Source of the DNA: Candidula unifasciata
Lineage: Eukaryota > Mollusca > Gastropoda > Stylommatophora > Geomitridae
NCBI GenBank assembly: GCA_905116865.2
Contig: CAJHNH020004724.1
Location: forward strand, 77,001 to 141,000
Direction of reading: 5' to 3'
DNA: 64,000 nt
Shown here: positions 21,690 to 31,632 of the stretch, piece after piece
Layout of the letters: each line of letters opens with the position of its first letter
How positions within the stretch are numbered: the stretch's first letter is position 1
The notes under the pieces: generated by a model
The model's input: only the letters and a program-made list of their open reading frames with translations
The model's database searches: none
What the model was told of the DNA's origin: nothing
Translations under genes and position numbers: made by a program

Positions 21690-21908
21690 CCACCAGGACA
21701 TCACGCAAGCGATAAACACCCGATGACACAAAGTGCCACCATGCGGATGAGGATCGCCGTGGAGAGGTCCCAGAAACCGCGTTCAGACATTTGGCCATAT
21801 GTATTGATTGCCTATATTGCGGCCCCTGGCAAAAGCCAGAGTAGGGCTTCAAATGACAAAAAATTTCGTCCTGAAAAGGACGAAACTGGATATGACACCA
21901 AACCAATT
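21690..21908 (+). repeat. Dispersed repeat family D, near full-length copy
   Basis: Starts at ccccaccaggacatcacgca, passes through cgatgacacaaagtgccacc and gagaggtcccagaaaccgcg, and ends after gcccctggcaaaagccagag with a small hairpin (cgtcctgaaaaggacg, about 21869-21884). It matches the pair at 31188-31632 closely. It is non-coding; the two open frames here are shadows. Confidence 0.75.
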
Positions 21909-22584
21909 TTCCTTGATTTTCAGATCTTTTAGAATGCCAATATATGTTTTTTTTTTCCCTTTGATTATGGCACTCTGATAATCTATCTATAATATTTCAG
22001 CTCAAAAACTTTTTTTTTTTTTTTTTCTTGAGGACTGTGAGATAGTCCACGACTGACATTTGTATATTTTTTTTTAATTTGACTTTGATTTCCAGGCTCG
22101 ACCACAGATCACACACACATTCACACACATGCACGCGCGGGCGCACACACAGACACATATAAGAATATCTAATTAGTCTATATAATTATACGGTAAAAAT
22201 TGAACAATTAGAACACATTGAATGGACAGAACACATTAAGGATGTATAATATATCGATGAGAAAAACCACAGATTACATACAACATATTATTAATAAAAA
22301 CTGAGTAGATAAAGCACATTAATTAGACATAACAATCAATTAAAAAGAACACATTGTATAGATAAAACATATTCATTAGATATAAACATGTGGCTTAAAG
22401 CTGGTTTCGACATTTGTTCTTATTCGTTTCTATGCGCTATGATAAAACATAAGCAACTTTGACCAGGATAATTTTTTTTTCTTCGTTTGTTACCAGAACA
22501 TTCTCTGGGAAGTAACTACGATCAGAGTCATAATTTCTACATTCTGTGCCAGTTCGTTGAACAGTATATTCTTCAGTATTCCAG
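21909..22584. other. AT-rich, T-runs; no recognisable feature
   Basis: T-runs at 21949-21957 and 22009-22027, a CA-rich stretch at 22110-22160 and AT-rich sequence to 22440. The loose recurrence of acattaattaga-like phrases (22205-22385) suggests a decayed tandem repeat with a period of roughly 40-60 bp, but I could not fix a unit. Confidence 0.4.
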
Positions 22585-22815
22585 GAGGGAGCCACCGTTG
22601 TCTAGCGGCTAGATTCGCAGCTGTTGATCGGATGGTCGTGGGTTCGGTTCCTGACAAGGGCCGGAGGGCCTGCGTGTGTTCAAGGTACAGTCCTAGAAGT
22701 AAAGGCTCCCGGCGTGATGCTGACCACATTACCCGCCAAGTGCCATTTGGTCTATACAACTAAGCGCTAGCCCTATTCACCTGAAAGGAGTAGAAAAAGA
22801 TCCTTTACTTTTTAA
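22585..22815 (+). repeat. SINE-B, full-length tRNA-derived copy
   Basis: The head has a box-A-like tgtctagcggctagattcgc and box-B-like gtgggttcggttcc, at tRNA spacing. The body and tail include gtaaaggctcccggcgtgat, gctgaccacattacccgcc, tggtctatacaac and a terminal cctgaaaggagtagaaaaag. About ten copies or pieces lie in the window on both strands. The missing acceptor pairing rules out a working tRNA. Open frames over it on both strands are shadows. Confidence 0.85.
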
Positions 22816-22827
22816 CTGTTAGTATTC

Positions 22828-22978
22828 CCAAAACTCAGCTTGGTACCAATTTAGAGCTGTGTCGACCAGTGAGCCAAGGTCATTTTTGACAAATCCGGCT
22901 CTTTTAAGATCTGAACCCATGATCTTTAGATTCTCAATTTAGCGTCTAGCTGCTACGCTACGACGGCTGCCTGTAAAA
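22828..22978 (-). repeat. SINE-B copy, head plus half body, inverted
   Basis: Minus strand: head gtcgtagcgtagcagctaga and box-B-like atgggttcagatc, then aaaaatgaccttggctcac and ggtaccaagctgag. It stops where the tail should begin, next to the tail of the plus-strand copy ending at 22815, so the two copies lie tail to tail. Confidence 0.75.
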
Positions 22979-23233
22979 TGATAAGGACAGGGGAAATCTA
23001 AGGTCACATACAAACATTCATGTTGATTCGTACTGGAGTGTTCGATATATTTTTGTAAACTTTGACGGCACAACTTTTGGAACGCACTACAACTGGGACA
23101 CCCGTAACGGTTACATCAAGTACAAGTTTCTCTGCTATTTGCTGTAAGATGAATATTTTACGCGCTTAAGCAACAGCAACAGTTTTGTTTAACTTTGAAC
23201 AAAAACGTTTTGTTAATGGTTTATTGTATGACT

Positions 23234-23236
<3 letters not shown>

Positions 23237-23289
<53 letters not shown>

Positions 23290-23290
23290 G

Positions 23291-23350
<60 letters not shown>
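23237..23350. repeat. (GA)n microsatellite
   Basis: About 114 bp of GA broken once by gctgagc at 23287-23293, ending in a G-run. Open frames on both strands are artefacts. Confidence 0.97.
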
Positions 23351-23354
<4 letters not shown>

Positions 23355-23521
23355 CGTGGGGGAAAGGTGGGCGTGCGGGTAGGAGGCACCAAATCTTTCA
23401 AGTGCTTAGCGCCTCTCAGGGTGCTAATCAGGCCCCAGTTACAACCCTAATGTGACCTGCGGTGCTGTGCAGGTAAAGATCTCTGATTTCTATTAACTAC
23501 TTCCGTTTGTTTGTAAATATC

Positions 23522-23815
23522 AAGGGCTGAGTTGTCTCGATGCATGGCGTCCGCCTCGAGTGCTGGATGTCCAGGGTTCAAGCCGAAATGAAGGCCCTTA
23601 GCAGTAAAAATAGAAAATAGTAGTCAAATGGCACTGCCCAGTCAAAATTTGGAGTTACAAATCTAACTAAAGTATCTCAGAATCCTCGCTGGTGCTACGG
23701 TGCTCGTGCACTGCGCTGAGATTCTTCAGACTCAGGCTTGAGTTAGAAGTAGGACGGAGCAATTATGGTTTACTACCCTTGTGCCACGATGTTCATAAGT
23801 TGAATAAACCAACCA
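23522..23815 (+). repeat. SINE-A copy, tRNA-derived
   Basis: The head has box-A-like tgtctcgatgcatggcgtcc and box B ccagggttcaagcc. The tail contains a well conserved segment (cttcagactcaggcttgagt at about 23725, then tagaag...cggagc) shared with 25745-26135 (minus) and 50560-50690 (plus). The middle is more diverged than head and tail. Confidence 0.8.
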
Positions 23816-23970
23816 AAACCTTGTGTAAATGACATATTTCCCCTTGTTCGTTGTCTGTTTTTTATCCCCTTGGGCTGTTTAAAGCGCCTCACATCCATGT
23901 TACTCTAAATGTGGCATTCTTGATGGTCTCTACCCCTCACCCCCACCCCACAGGGTAAATCCCAAAGCTT
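23816..23970. other. Spacer before the 43-bp array
   Basis: Unremarkable sequence with a C-rich patch at 23935-23950. Confidence 0.5.
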
Positions 23971-23971
23971 T

Positions 23972-24790
23972 AATTTACAGAGCTGTGTGTGGAGAGATCC
24001 CTGATATCGTTGTCCCGTTACAGAACTGTGCGTGTAAAGATCCCTGATATCGTTATCCCGTTACAGAGCTGTGCGTGTAGAGATCCCTGATATCGTTATA
24101 ACGTTACAGAGATGTGCGTGTAGAGATCCCTGATTTCGTTATCATGTTAAAGAACTGTGCGTGTAGACATCCCTGATATCGTTATAACGTTACAGAGCTG
24201 TGCGTGTAGAGATCCCTGATATCGTTATCCCGTTACAGAGCTGTGCGTGTAGAGATCCCTGATATCGTTATTCCGTTACAGAGCTGTGCGTGTAGAGATC
24301 CCTGATATCGTTATCCTGTTACAGATCTGTGCGTGTAGAGATCCCTGATAAAGTTATCCTGTTACAGATCTGTGCGTGTATAGATCCCTGATAAAGTTAT
24401 CCTGTTACAGAGCTGTGCATGTAGAGATCCCTGATATCGTTATCCCATAACAGAGCTGTGCGTGTAGAGATCCCTGATATCGTTATCCCATAACAGAGCT
24501 GTGCGTGTAGAGATCCCTAATATCGTTTTCCCGTTACAGAGCTGTTCATGTAGAGATCCCTGATATCGTTATCCCGTTATATAGCTGTGCGTGTAGAGAT
24601 GCCTGATATCGTTATATTGTTACAGAGCTGTGCGTGTAGAGATCCCTGATATCGTTATCCCGTTATATAGCTGTGCGTGTAGAGATGCCTGATATCGTTA
24701 TATTGTTACAGAGCTGTGCGTGTAGAGATCCCTGATATCGTTATCCCGTTACAGAGCTGTGCGTGTAGAGATCCCTGATATTGTTATTCT
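23972..24790. repeat. 43-bp minisatellite, about 19 units
   Basis: Unit: cagagctgtgcgtgtagaga followed by tccctgatatcgttatcccg and tta. The period is 43 bp (agagctgtg at 23979, agaactgtg at 24022). Within the array, two adjacent 86-bp dimers at about 24568-24740 share the same variant order (gttatatagc and gatgcctg, then tattgttacag), showing a local higher-order duplication. No gene; a 72-codon frame leaves the array on the right. Confidence 0.96.
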
Positions 24791-24965
24791 GTCCCGGCTC
24801 CCTATCCTTGGGTTGCAGCCTGAAAGATTGACAACATTTGGCTCAAGAGGCTGTTATTCTGTTGTGAATCTACCAGTAGCAAATCACAGTATCGTGTTCA
24901 ACCGTCTAGAACAAAGATTTATTCAAACACCTTTAGTTTTAAAAAAAACTTACATTTTTTTACAG

Positions 24966-25158
24966 CTGCTGTTCTAATCCTATGGGCCGCGACCCTTTTT
25001 CATGGATCGAACGACCCTTTCAAAGGGGTCGCCTAAGACCTTTGGAAATCCCATATTCACTGAAGTTATAAATTAGCATCGAGAATATCGTTGCGGGTCA
25101 CCACTCCACGAGGAACTGTTTTAAAGGGTCAGGGCATTAGGAAATTTGAGAACCACTG
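24966..25158 (+). mobile_element. hAT-superfamily MITE, copy 2
   Basis: Second copy of the element at 20415. Internal segments are clearly shared or family-like: gggccgcgacccttttt, cgaacgaccctttcaaaggg, ggtcgcctaagacc, gaggaactgttttaaagggt. The right end is attaggaaatttgagaaccactg. The left end is eroded (ctgctgttctaatcc). No clear 8-bp target duplication remains. Confidence 0.8.
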
Positions 25159-25261
25159 GTTATGAATTTCTGATCCTCTCAAGGAATGATTATCAGACAG
25201 GTTCAAATCCGGGAAAACCCGTTCCAACGTATAGTCATATAGCACAGTTATACCGGGATAC

Positions 25262-25545
25262 TACAAGACGGTGGCTTAACGCTCGCCAGCGGATCGGAAG
25301 GTCGTGGGTTCGCCCCCTGGCGGGAAATAACTTTTTTTTTTTTCTCTCCAAAAATGACCTCGGCTCCCAGGTCAACCCAGCCTCGAATGGGTACCGGGTG
25401 CAATCCCGGAAAGTAAAGGCGGCCAGTGTGATGCTGACCACATCACCCATCTTGTGCTGATTTGTCTATAAAAATAAAGGCCCAGTCCTGTAGGCTCTTT
25501 TCGCCTGAAGGCGATGAAAAGGGCCCTTTACTTTTACTACAAGAC
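25262..25545 (+). repeat. SINE-B, full-length copy
   Basis: Head with box-B-like ggtcgtgggttcgcccc, a T-run of 12 (25330-25341), then aaaaatgacctcggctccca, cagtgtgatgctgaccacat and tggcgatgaaaagggcccttt-like tail. It has the longest tail of the copies here, with a small hairpin around ttttcgcctgaaggcgatgaaaa (25498-25520). Confidence 0.85.
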
Positions 25546-25595
25546 ATTTACATTGCAATCTCTACTCCAGTGTGGCTGGATCTTGACATTGATAA

Positions 25596-25640
25596 GCTCC
25601 CACCCCCCCCCCCACCCCCACCCACAATTCACCCCCTTTT
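25596..25640. repeat. C-rich low-complexity tract
   Basis: Runs of C broken by A (ccaccccccccccccac). Confidence 0.85.
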
Positions 25641-25744
25641 TTCTGGATTGCAGTCTGTGGGATTACCAACTTAAAGAGGAAAATCTATCTGGTGCAAATC
25701 CTAGGCACCCATTCAACCACATAGCTGGCTATACACAGGGTTGG

Positions 25745-26135
25745 ATTTAGACTGGGTTTGTTTGAGGTTTGAACAACATCATGGCACAAGTAACCCATAA
25801 GTGCTCCGTTCTCCTTCTAACTCAAGTCTGAGTCTGAAGAAGCTCAGCACAGTGCACAGGCTCTGTAGCGCCGGCGACAATCCTGAAATGCTTTGGGTAG
25901 ATTTTTTAAATTGTGCATGAGAAGCGCCGTTAGACTATTGTTTTCGATTTCCAACTGCCGAGGGATTGTTTACTTGTCCAATAATGCACACGGGCGTCCG
26001 ATCTCACTACCCAGAGACTAGAGTGAATTGCTAGAAGTCCAATTCCACGTGATAAAATCTCAGCACTTACCGGGGATAGAACCCGGAACCTCTAGCACTC
26101 GAGGCGGACACAATGCATCAAGACCACGCAGCCCA
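25745..26135 (-). repeat. SINE-A, longest copy
   Basis: On the minus strand: head gggctgcgtggtcttgatgc with box B ccgggttctatccc, a body of about 230 bp, then the conserved tail (gcgctacagagcctgtgcac, cttcagactcagacttgagt, tagaaggagaacggagcac). About 390 bp in total, longer than the plus-strand copy at 23522 because the middle is retained. Confidence 0.8.
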
Positions 26136-26254
26136 CTGGATTTAGACTTTATGACTCCTTAAAGCTGTAAACAGCATTACAAGTGGTTTTTCACCAACAA
26201 TGAAATCAAAATTAAAATTTTGAGAGAATGCATCTTTTCTGTTTCCATCTTGAG

Positions 26255-28986
26255 GATATGAGTCGTGGACTATCTCCCTTGTTGCAACACAAGGATATGA
26301 GTCGTGGTCTATCTCCATTGTTGCAACACAAGGATGTGAGTCGTGGTCTATCTCCACTGTTGCAACACAAGGATGTGAGTCGTGGTCTATCTCCACTGTT
26401 GCAACACAAGGATGTGAGTCGTGGTCTATCTCCACTGTTGCAACACAAGGATGTGAGTCGTGGTCTATCTCCACTGTTGCAACACAAGGATATAAGTAGT
26501 GGACTATCTCCATTGTTGCAACACAAGGATGTGAGTCGTGGTCTATCTCCATTGTTGCAACACAAGGATATGAGTCGTGGTCTATCTCCATTGTTGCAAC
26601 ACAAGGATGTGAGTCGTGGTCTATCTCCACTGTTGCAACACAAGGATGTGAGTCGTGGTCTATCTCCATTGTTGCAACACAAGGATGTGAGTCGTGGTCT
26701 ATCTCCACTGTTGCAACACAAGGATGTGAGTCGTGGTCTATCTCCATTGTTGCAACACAAGGATGTGAGTCGTGGTCTATCTCCACTGTTGCAACACAAG
26801 GATATGAGTCGTGGTCTATCTCCACTGTTGCAACACAAGGATGTGAGTCGTGGTCTATCTCCACTGTTGCAACACAAGGATGTGAGTCGTGGTCTATCTC
26901 CACTGTTGCAACACAAGGATGTGAGTCGTGGTCTATCTCCACTGTTGCAACACAAGGATGTGTGTCGTGGTCTATCTCCACTGTTGCAACTCAAGGATGT
27001 GAGTCGTGGTCTATCTCCACTGTTGCAACACAAGGATGTGAGTCGTGGTCTATCTCCACTGTTGCAACACAAGGATGTGAGTCGTGGTCTATCTCCATTG
27101 TTGCAACACAAGGATATGAGTCGTGGTCTATCTCCATTGTTGCAACACAAGGATATGAGTCGTGGTCTATCTCCATTGTTGCAACACAAGGATGTGAGTC
27201 GTGGTCTATCTCCATTGTTGCAACACAAGGATATGAGTCGTGGTCTATCTCCATTGTTGCAACACAAGGATGTGAGTCGTGGTCTATCTCCATTGTTGCA
27301 ACACAAGGATATGAGTCGTGGTCTATCTCCACTGTTGCAACACAAGGATGTGAGTCGTGGTCTATCTCCACTGTTGCAACACAAGGATGTGAGTCGTGGT
27401 CTATCTCCACTGTTGCAACACAAGGATATGAGTCGTGGTCTATCTCCACTGTTGCAACACAAGGATGTGAGTCGTGGTCTATCTCCACTGTTGCAACACA
27501 AGGATGTGAGTCGTGGTCTATCTCCACTGTTGCAACACAAGGATGTGAGTCGTGGTCTATCTCCACTGTTGCAACACAAGGATGTGAGTCGTGGTCTATC
27601 TCCACTGTTGCAACACAAGGATATGAGTCGTGGTCTATCTCCACTGTTGCAACACAAGGATGTGAGTCGTGGTCTATCTCCACTGTTGCAACACAAGGAT
27701 GTGAGTCGTGGTCTATCTCCATTGTTGCAACACAAGGATATGAGTCGTGGACTATCTCCCCTGTTGCACCACAAGGATATGAGTCGTGGACTATCTCCCC
27801 TGTTGCAACACAAGGATATGAGTCGTGGACTATCTCCATTGTTGCAACACAAGGATATGAGTCGTGGTCTATCTCCATTGTTGCAACACAAGGATGTGAG
27901 TCGTGGTCTATCTCCACTGTTGCAACACAAGGATGTGAGTCGTGGTCTATCTCCATTGTTGCAACACAATGATGTGAGTCGTGGTCTATCTCCATTGTTG
28001 CAACACAAGGATGTGAGTCGTGGTCTATCTCCACTGTTGCAACACAAGGATGTGAGTCGTGGTCTATCTCCACTGTTGCAACACAAGGATGTGAGTCGTG
28101 GTCTATCTCCACTGTTGCAACACAAGGATATGAGTCGTGGTCTATCTCCACTGTTGCAACACAAGGATGTGAGTCGTGGTCTATCTCCACTGTTGCAACA
28201 CAAGGATGTGAGTCGTGGTCTATCTCCATTGTTGCAACACAAAAATATGAGTCGTGGACTATCTCCCCTGTTGCAACACAAGGATATGAGTCGTGGACTA
28301 TCTCCTCTGTTGCAACACAAGGATATGAGTCGTGGTCTATCTCCATTGTTGCAACACAAGGATATGAGTCGTGGTCTATCTCCATTGTTGCAACACAAGG
28401 ATATGAGTCGTGGTCTATCTCCCCTGTTGCAACACAAGGATGTGAGTCGTGGACTATCTCCCCTGTTGCAACACAAGGATATGAGTCGTGGTCTATCTCC
28501 ATTGTTGCAACACAAGGATATGAGTCGTGGTCTATCTCCATTGTTGCAACACAAGGATGTGAGTCGTGGTCTATCTCCACTGTTGCAACACAAGGATGTG
28601 AGTCGTGGTCTATCTCCACTGTTGCAACACAAGGATGTGAGTCGTGGTCTATCTCCACTGTTGCAACACAAGGATGTGAGTCGTGGACTATCTCCCCTGT
28701 TGCAACACAAGGATATGAGTCGTGGTCTATCTCCACTGTTGCAACACAAGGATGTGAGTCGTGGTCTATCTCCACTGTTGCAACACAAGGATGTGAGTCG
28801 TGGTCTATCTCCACTGTTGCAACACAAGGATGTGAGTCGTGGTCTATCTCCATTGTTGCAACACAAGGATATGAGTCGTGGACTATCTCCCCTGTTGCAA
28901 CACAAGGATATGAGTCGTGGACTATCTCCCCTGTTGCAACACAAGGATGTGAGTCGTGGACTATCTCCCCTGTTGCAACACAAAAA
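26255..28986. repeat. 39-bp minisatellite, about 70 units
   Basis: Unit: gatgtgagtcgtggtctatc followed by tccactgttgcaacacaag. Units vary at three sites: gatGtg or gatAtg, ggTct or ggAct, and ccACTg, ccATTg or ccCCTg. The ggAct variant almost always goes with ccCCTg. Because 39 is 13 codons and the unit has no stop in four of six frames, long artefact frames of 955, 923, 620 and 336 codons appear on both strands. They have 13-residue repeats with no signal, domain or unique flanking coding sequence. One TGA arises from a single-base change near 27970. It is a coding-looking minisatellite, not a gene as far as the sequence shows. Confidence 0.96.
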
Positions 28987-28987
28987 T

Positions 28988-29268
28988 GTGAGTAGTAAAC
29001 TTCTTCTACTTCTTCGCGTTCATCAGCTGTACACTCTGGTGGAAAGTTCTGGTTGTTCGTCCACTTCTGAACTGCAGTCCTGCTCCAGAACCTGAGTGTG
29101 CATCAGTTTTACAGATCTGATTCACTTGAATGCAGACTGTTGGTTCCTCACCTCTCAGGCAGATGCACTCCGACTTCAAATGAAACTCCCCAATTAGTCG
29201 ACTCTTACGACATGCTTTTGGGTAGACAGAGGGTCTATTCTTGTTTTCCCCACGACTATCTCCAAGTC
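28988..29268 (-). repeat. SINE-like family E copy abutting the 39-bp array
   Basis: On the minus strand the element ends (tacagctgatgaacgcgaag, then aagtagaagaag) directly at the last 39-bp unit. The conserved core (agcatgtcgtaagagtcgac on the minus strand) lies at about 29195-29215. It continues on its 5' side into the spacer and 35-bp VNTR described next. Confidence 0.8.
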
Positions 29269-29390
29269 TTTGAGAAAGAGAATAGCGGCTGTTTAGCTGA
29301 AATGCTATAGAAAGATTCTCAGAACATCATGGACAGTTGGAAAGATCAGAAAATCAAGGAAGATTATCAAATCTCTTGGAAGCTGAAATA
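29269..29390 (-). repeat. Composite spacer between family E and 35-bp VNTR
   Basis: Carries phrases found inverted at 30721-30880: ctatctccaagtctttgaga, gctgaaatgctatagaaag, ttctcagaacatcatggac and agttggaaagat. It links the family E core to the 35-bp repeats in both composite copies, so the three parts appear to have moved or duplicated as one unit. Confidence 0.75.
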
Positions 29391-29798
29391 TTTTGTTCAT
29401 ATCAAGCGTCATGGCAGACTCGATATTTTGTTCATATCAAGCGCTATGGCAGACTCGATATTTTGTTCATATCAAGCGTCATGGCAGACTCGATATTTTG
29501 TTCATATCAAGCGCCATGGCAGACTCGATATTTTGTTCATATCAAGCGCCATGGCAGACTCGATATTTTGTTCATATCAAGCGTCATGGCAGACTCGATA
29601 TTGTGTTCATATCAAGCGCCATGGCAGACTCGATATTTTGTTTATATCAAGCGCCATGGCAGACTCGATATTTTATTCATATCAAGCGCCATGGTAGACT
29701 CGATATTTTGTTCATATCAAGCGCCATGGCAGACTCGATATTTTGTTCATATCAAGCGCCATGGCAGACTCGATATTTTGTTCATATCAAGCGCCATT
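29388..29798. repeat. 35-bp minisatellite (VNTR), about 12 units
   Basis: Unit: gatattttgttcatatcaag followed by cgccatggcagactc, about 12 copies, with variants cgtcatgg and cgctatgg. It ends at a run of A (29799-29811). The same unit occurs about five times inverted at 30544-30720. Frames of up to 167 codons are artefacts. Confidence 0.96.
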
Positions 29799-29811
29799 AA
29801 AAAAAAAAAAA

Positions 29812-30427
29812 AGGCAGAAGGGAGGGAGGGTATCGGGTAGAAGGAGCAGGGTGACACATAGATGGACACATGATATAGGTGACTCCTCGAATAAGAAAGT
29901 ACGCGGGTCGGGAGAGCTGGCGAGAGACCGAGTTTCTTTCAGGCAGACAGTGATAAGAGCGACGTTTGGCAAATGACCTGCTACGTGACGAGGCCTTAAG
30001 GTATCCAACACATCCAGGCTTCTACCGTTTTAAACAACAAAACTTAATCTAAGAAACTTCACAATATATATGTTATTAAATATTTGGATTAAAAAAAAAT
30101 ATATCATCGTTTAAATGTTGTAAAAAAATAATAAAGAATGTATTTGTTTTATAAAATCACAAAAGTTAAATGATATAATCGTCAGATGTTTTCTTTGATT
30201 CTACCGATTCAGAAACATTGATTATGACGTATATCAGTCTCAATAATTTATTCAATTTAAACAGCTAATACAAGTCAGAATAAACAATAGCCTGAGAAAA
30301 TATACGTCACCTTCCTCTCTTTTTTTCCCCATCAATATCTCCCGGGGGATAGGCATTTTCTTAAACAATTCTGCGAACTGTGAAGCCTTATGCTGTAGCT
30401 TGTTTTGCTAATACCAACAGCCAGCAC
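29812..30427. other. Loop between inverted composites; AT-rich
   Basis: Unique-looking, AT-rich from 30040 to 30330. Open frames at 29743-30011 lack motifs. Confidence 0.5.
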
Positions 30428-30543
30428 TGGGAGCCGACGTGATGTAGCGTCAGATGCTTGACTGCGGATACAAAGGTCATGGGTTCGGATCCTGACAAAA
30501 GCAGACTTTTTTTTTTCAAAGATAACCTCAGCTCCTAAGTTCC
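30428..30543 (+). repeat. SINE-B head, left part of a split copy
   Basis: Head (gacgtgatgtagcgtcagat) and box-B-like catgggttcggatcc, then a T-run and aaagataacctcagctccta, ending at 30543. The matching tail resumes at 30949, so about 405 bp of other repeat separates the two halves. Confidence 0.8.
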
Positions 30544-30948
30544 GTAAAATATCGAGTCTGCCATGGCGCTTGATATGAAATAAATATCGAGTCTGCCATG
30601 GCGCTTGATATGAACAAAATATCGAGTCTGCCATGGCGCTTGATATGAACACAATATCGAGTCTGCCATGGCGCTTGATATGAACACAATATCGAGTCTG
30701 CCATGGCGCTTGATGTGAACAAAATATTTCAGCTTCCAAGATAAGATGCTGTGTATTTGCTAATCTTCCTTGATGTTCTAATCTTTCCAACTGTCCATGA
30801 TGTTCTGAGAATCTTTCTATAGCATTTCAGCTAAACAGTCCCTATTCTCTTTCTCAAACACTTGGAGATAGTCGTGGGGAAAACAAGAATAGATCCTCTG
30901 CCTACCCAAAAGGATGTCGTAAGAGTCGACTAATTGGGGAGTTTCCTT
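30544..30948 (+). repeat. Inverted composite: 35-bp VNTR (5 units), spacer, family E core
   Basis: Read on the plus strand: about five 35-bp units in reverse orientation to 29388-29798, the spacer (30721-30880), then the family E core (gatgtcgtaagagtcgacta at about 30914) cut off near 30948. It forms a long imperfect inverted repeat with 29175-29798. The unit number differs (5 against 12), and the spacer here has an extra insert of about 20 bp (near 30742-30762). Confidence 0.85.
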
Positions 30949-31035
30949 TGACCACATTACACACCAAGCATCGCCTGATCTATACAATATAAGTCAAGCT
31001 CTAAATGAGTAAAATAGGCCTGAAGTTGTAGAAAA
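30949..31035 (+). repeat. SINE-B tail, right part of a split copy
   Basis: Tail segments tgaccacattacacaccaag, tgatctatacaatataag and gcctgaagttgtagaaaag continue the SINE-B whose head is at 30428-30543. Confidence 0.75.
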
Positions 31036-31187
31036 GTGTCGTTTTCTTACGAACCAACTTAAACCCAGCACTGGCCATATAGCACAAATATATTGGAGTA
31101 CCACAAAACATGAAAATAACCTTTTGACTAGTGTGGTTAGGACGATCCCTGATGTCCCGGTTGGCTGTTTGGGTGGTAGGTAGTTGA

Positions 31188-31395
31188 AACCCACCAGGAC
31201 ATCACACAAGCGATAAACATCCGGTGACACAAGGTGCCACCATGCGGATGAGGATCACCCGTGGAGAGGTCCCAGAAACCTCGTTCAGCCGTTAAGGCCA
31301 TATCTATGGCCGCGCTATATTGCGGCCCCTGGCAAGAACCAGGGTTGGGCTTCAAAATAACGAAAATTGCATCCTAAAAAAGGATGACGGTGACA
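31188..31395 (+). repeat. Dispersed repeat family D, first of a direct pair
   Basis: Complete-looking copy: cccaccaggacatcacacaa, ccggtgacacaaggtgccac, gagaggtcccagaaacctcg, a central ggccatatctatggcc palindrome, then gcccctggcaagaaccaggg and a short hairpin gcatcctaaaaaaggatg. Confidence 0.75.
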
Positions 31396-31433
31396 GAGAT
31401 TTGTCGTGGTTGGTAGTAGTAGTACATGTTTAC

Positions 31434-31632
31434 CCCAATAGAACACCACACAAGCGATAAACACCCGATGACACAAAGTGCCACAATGTGGATGAGAATC
31501 TCCGTGGAGAGGTCCCAGAAACCGCGCTCATCCATTTCACCATAATTATGGTCGTGCTATATTGCGGCACCTGGCAAGAGCCAGAGTAGGGATTCAAATA
31601 ACGAAACATTGCATCTCAAAAAGAGATGGATA
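31434..31632 (+). repeat. Dispersed repeat family D, second of a direct pair
   Basis: Starts about 40 bp after the first copy and matches it over the whole length (ccgatgacacaaagtgccac, gagaggtcccagaaaccgcg, accataattatggt, cacctggcaagagccagag, gcatctcaaaaagagatg). The last hairpin is kept although its bases differ between copies. Confidence 0.75.

Noticed and set aside
24966..25158. Start of a host gene (72-codon frame before it)
   Set aside because: The frame comes out of a 43-bp array and stops at the hAT MITE; no motif.
26255..28986. Possible CRISPR array
   Set aside because: Units are contiguous 39-mers with no variable spacers, no cas genes are present, and the context is eukaryotic.
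26228..29095. 955-codon plus-strand and 923-codon minus-strand open frames
   Set aside because: Both are produced by a 39-bp unit lacking stops in four frames, lie on opposite strands of the same DNA, and have no unique domain or signal. The plus frame runs on into a SINE-like element.
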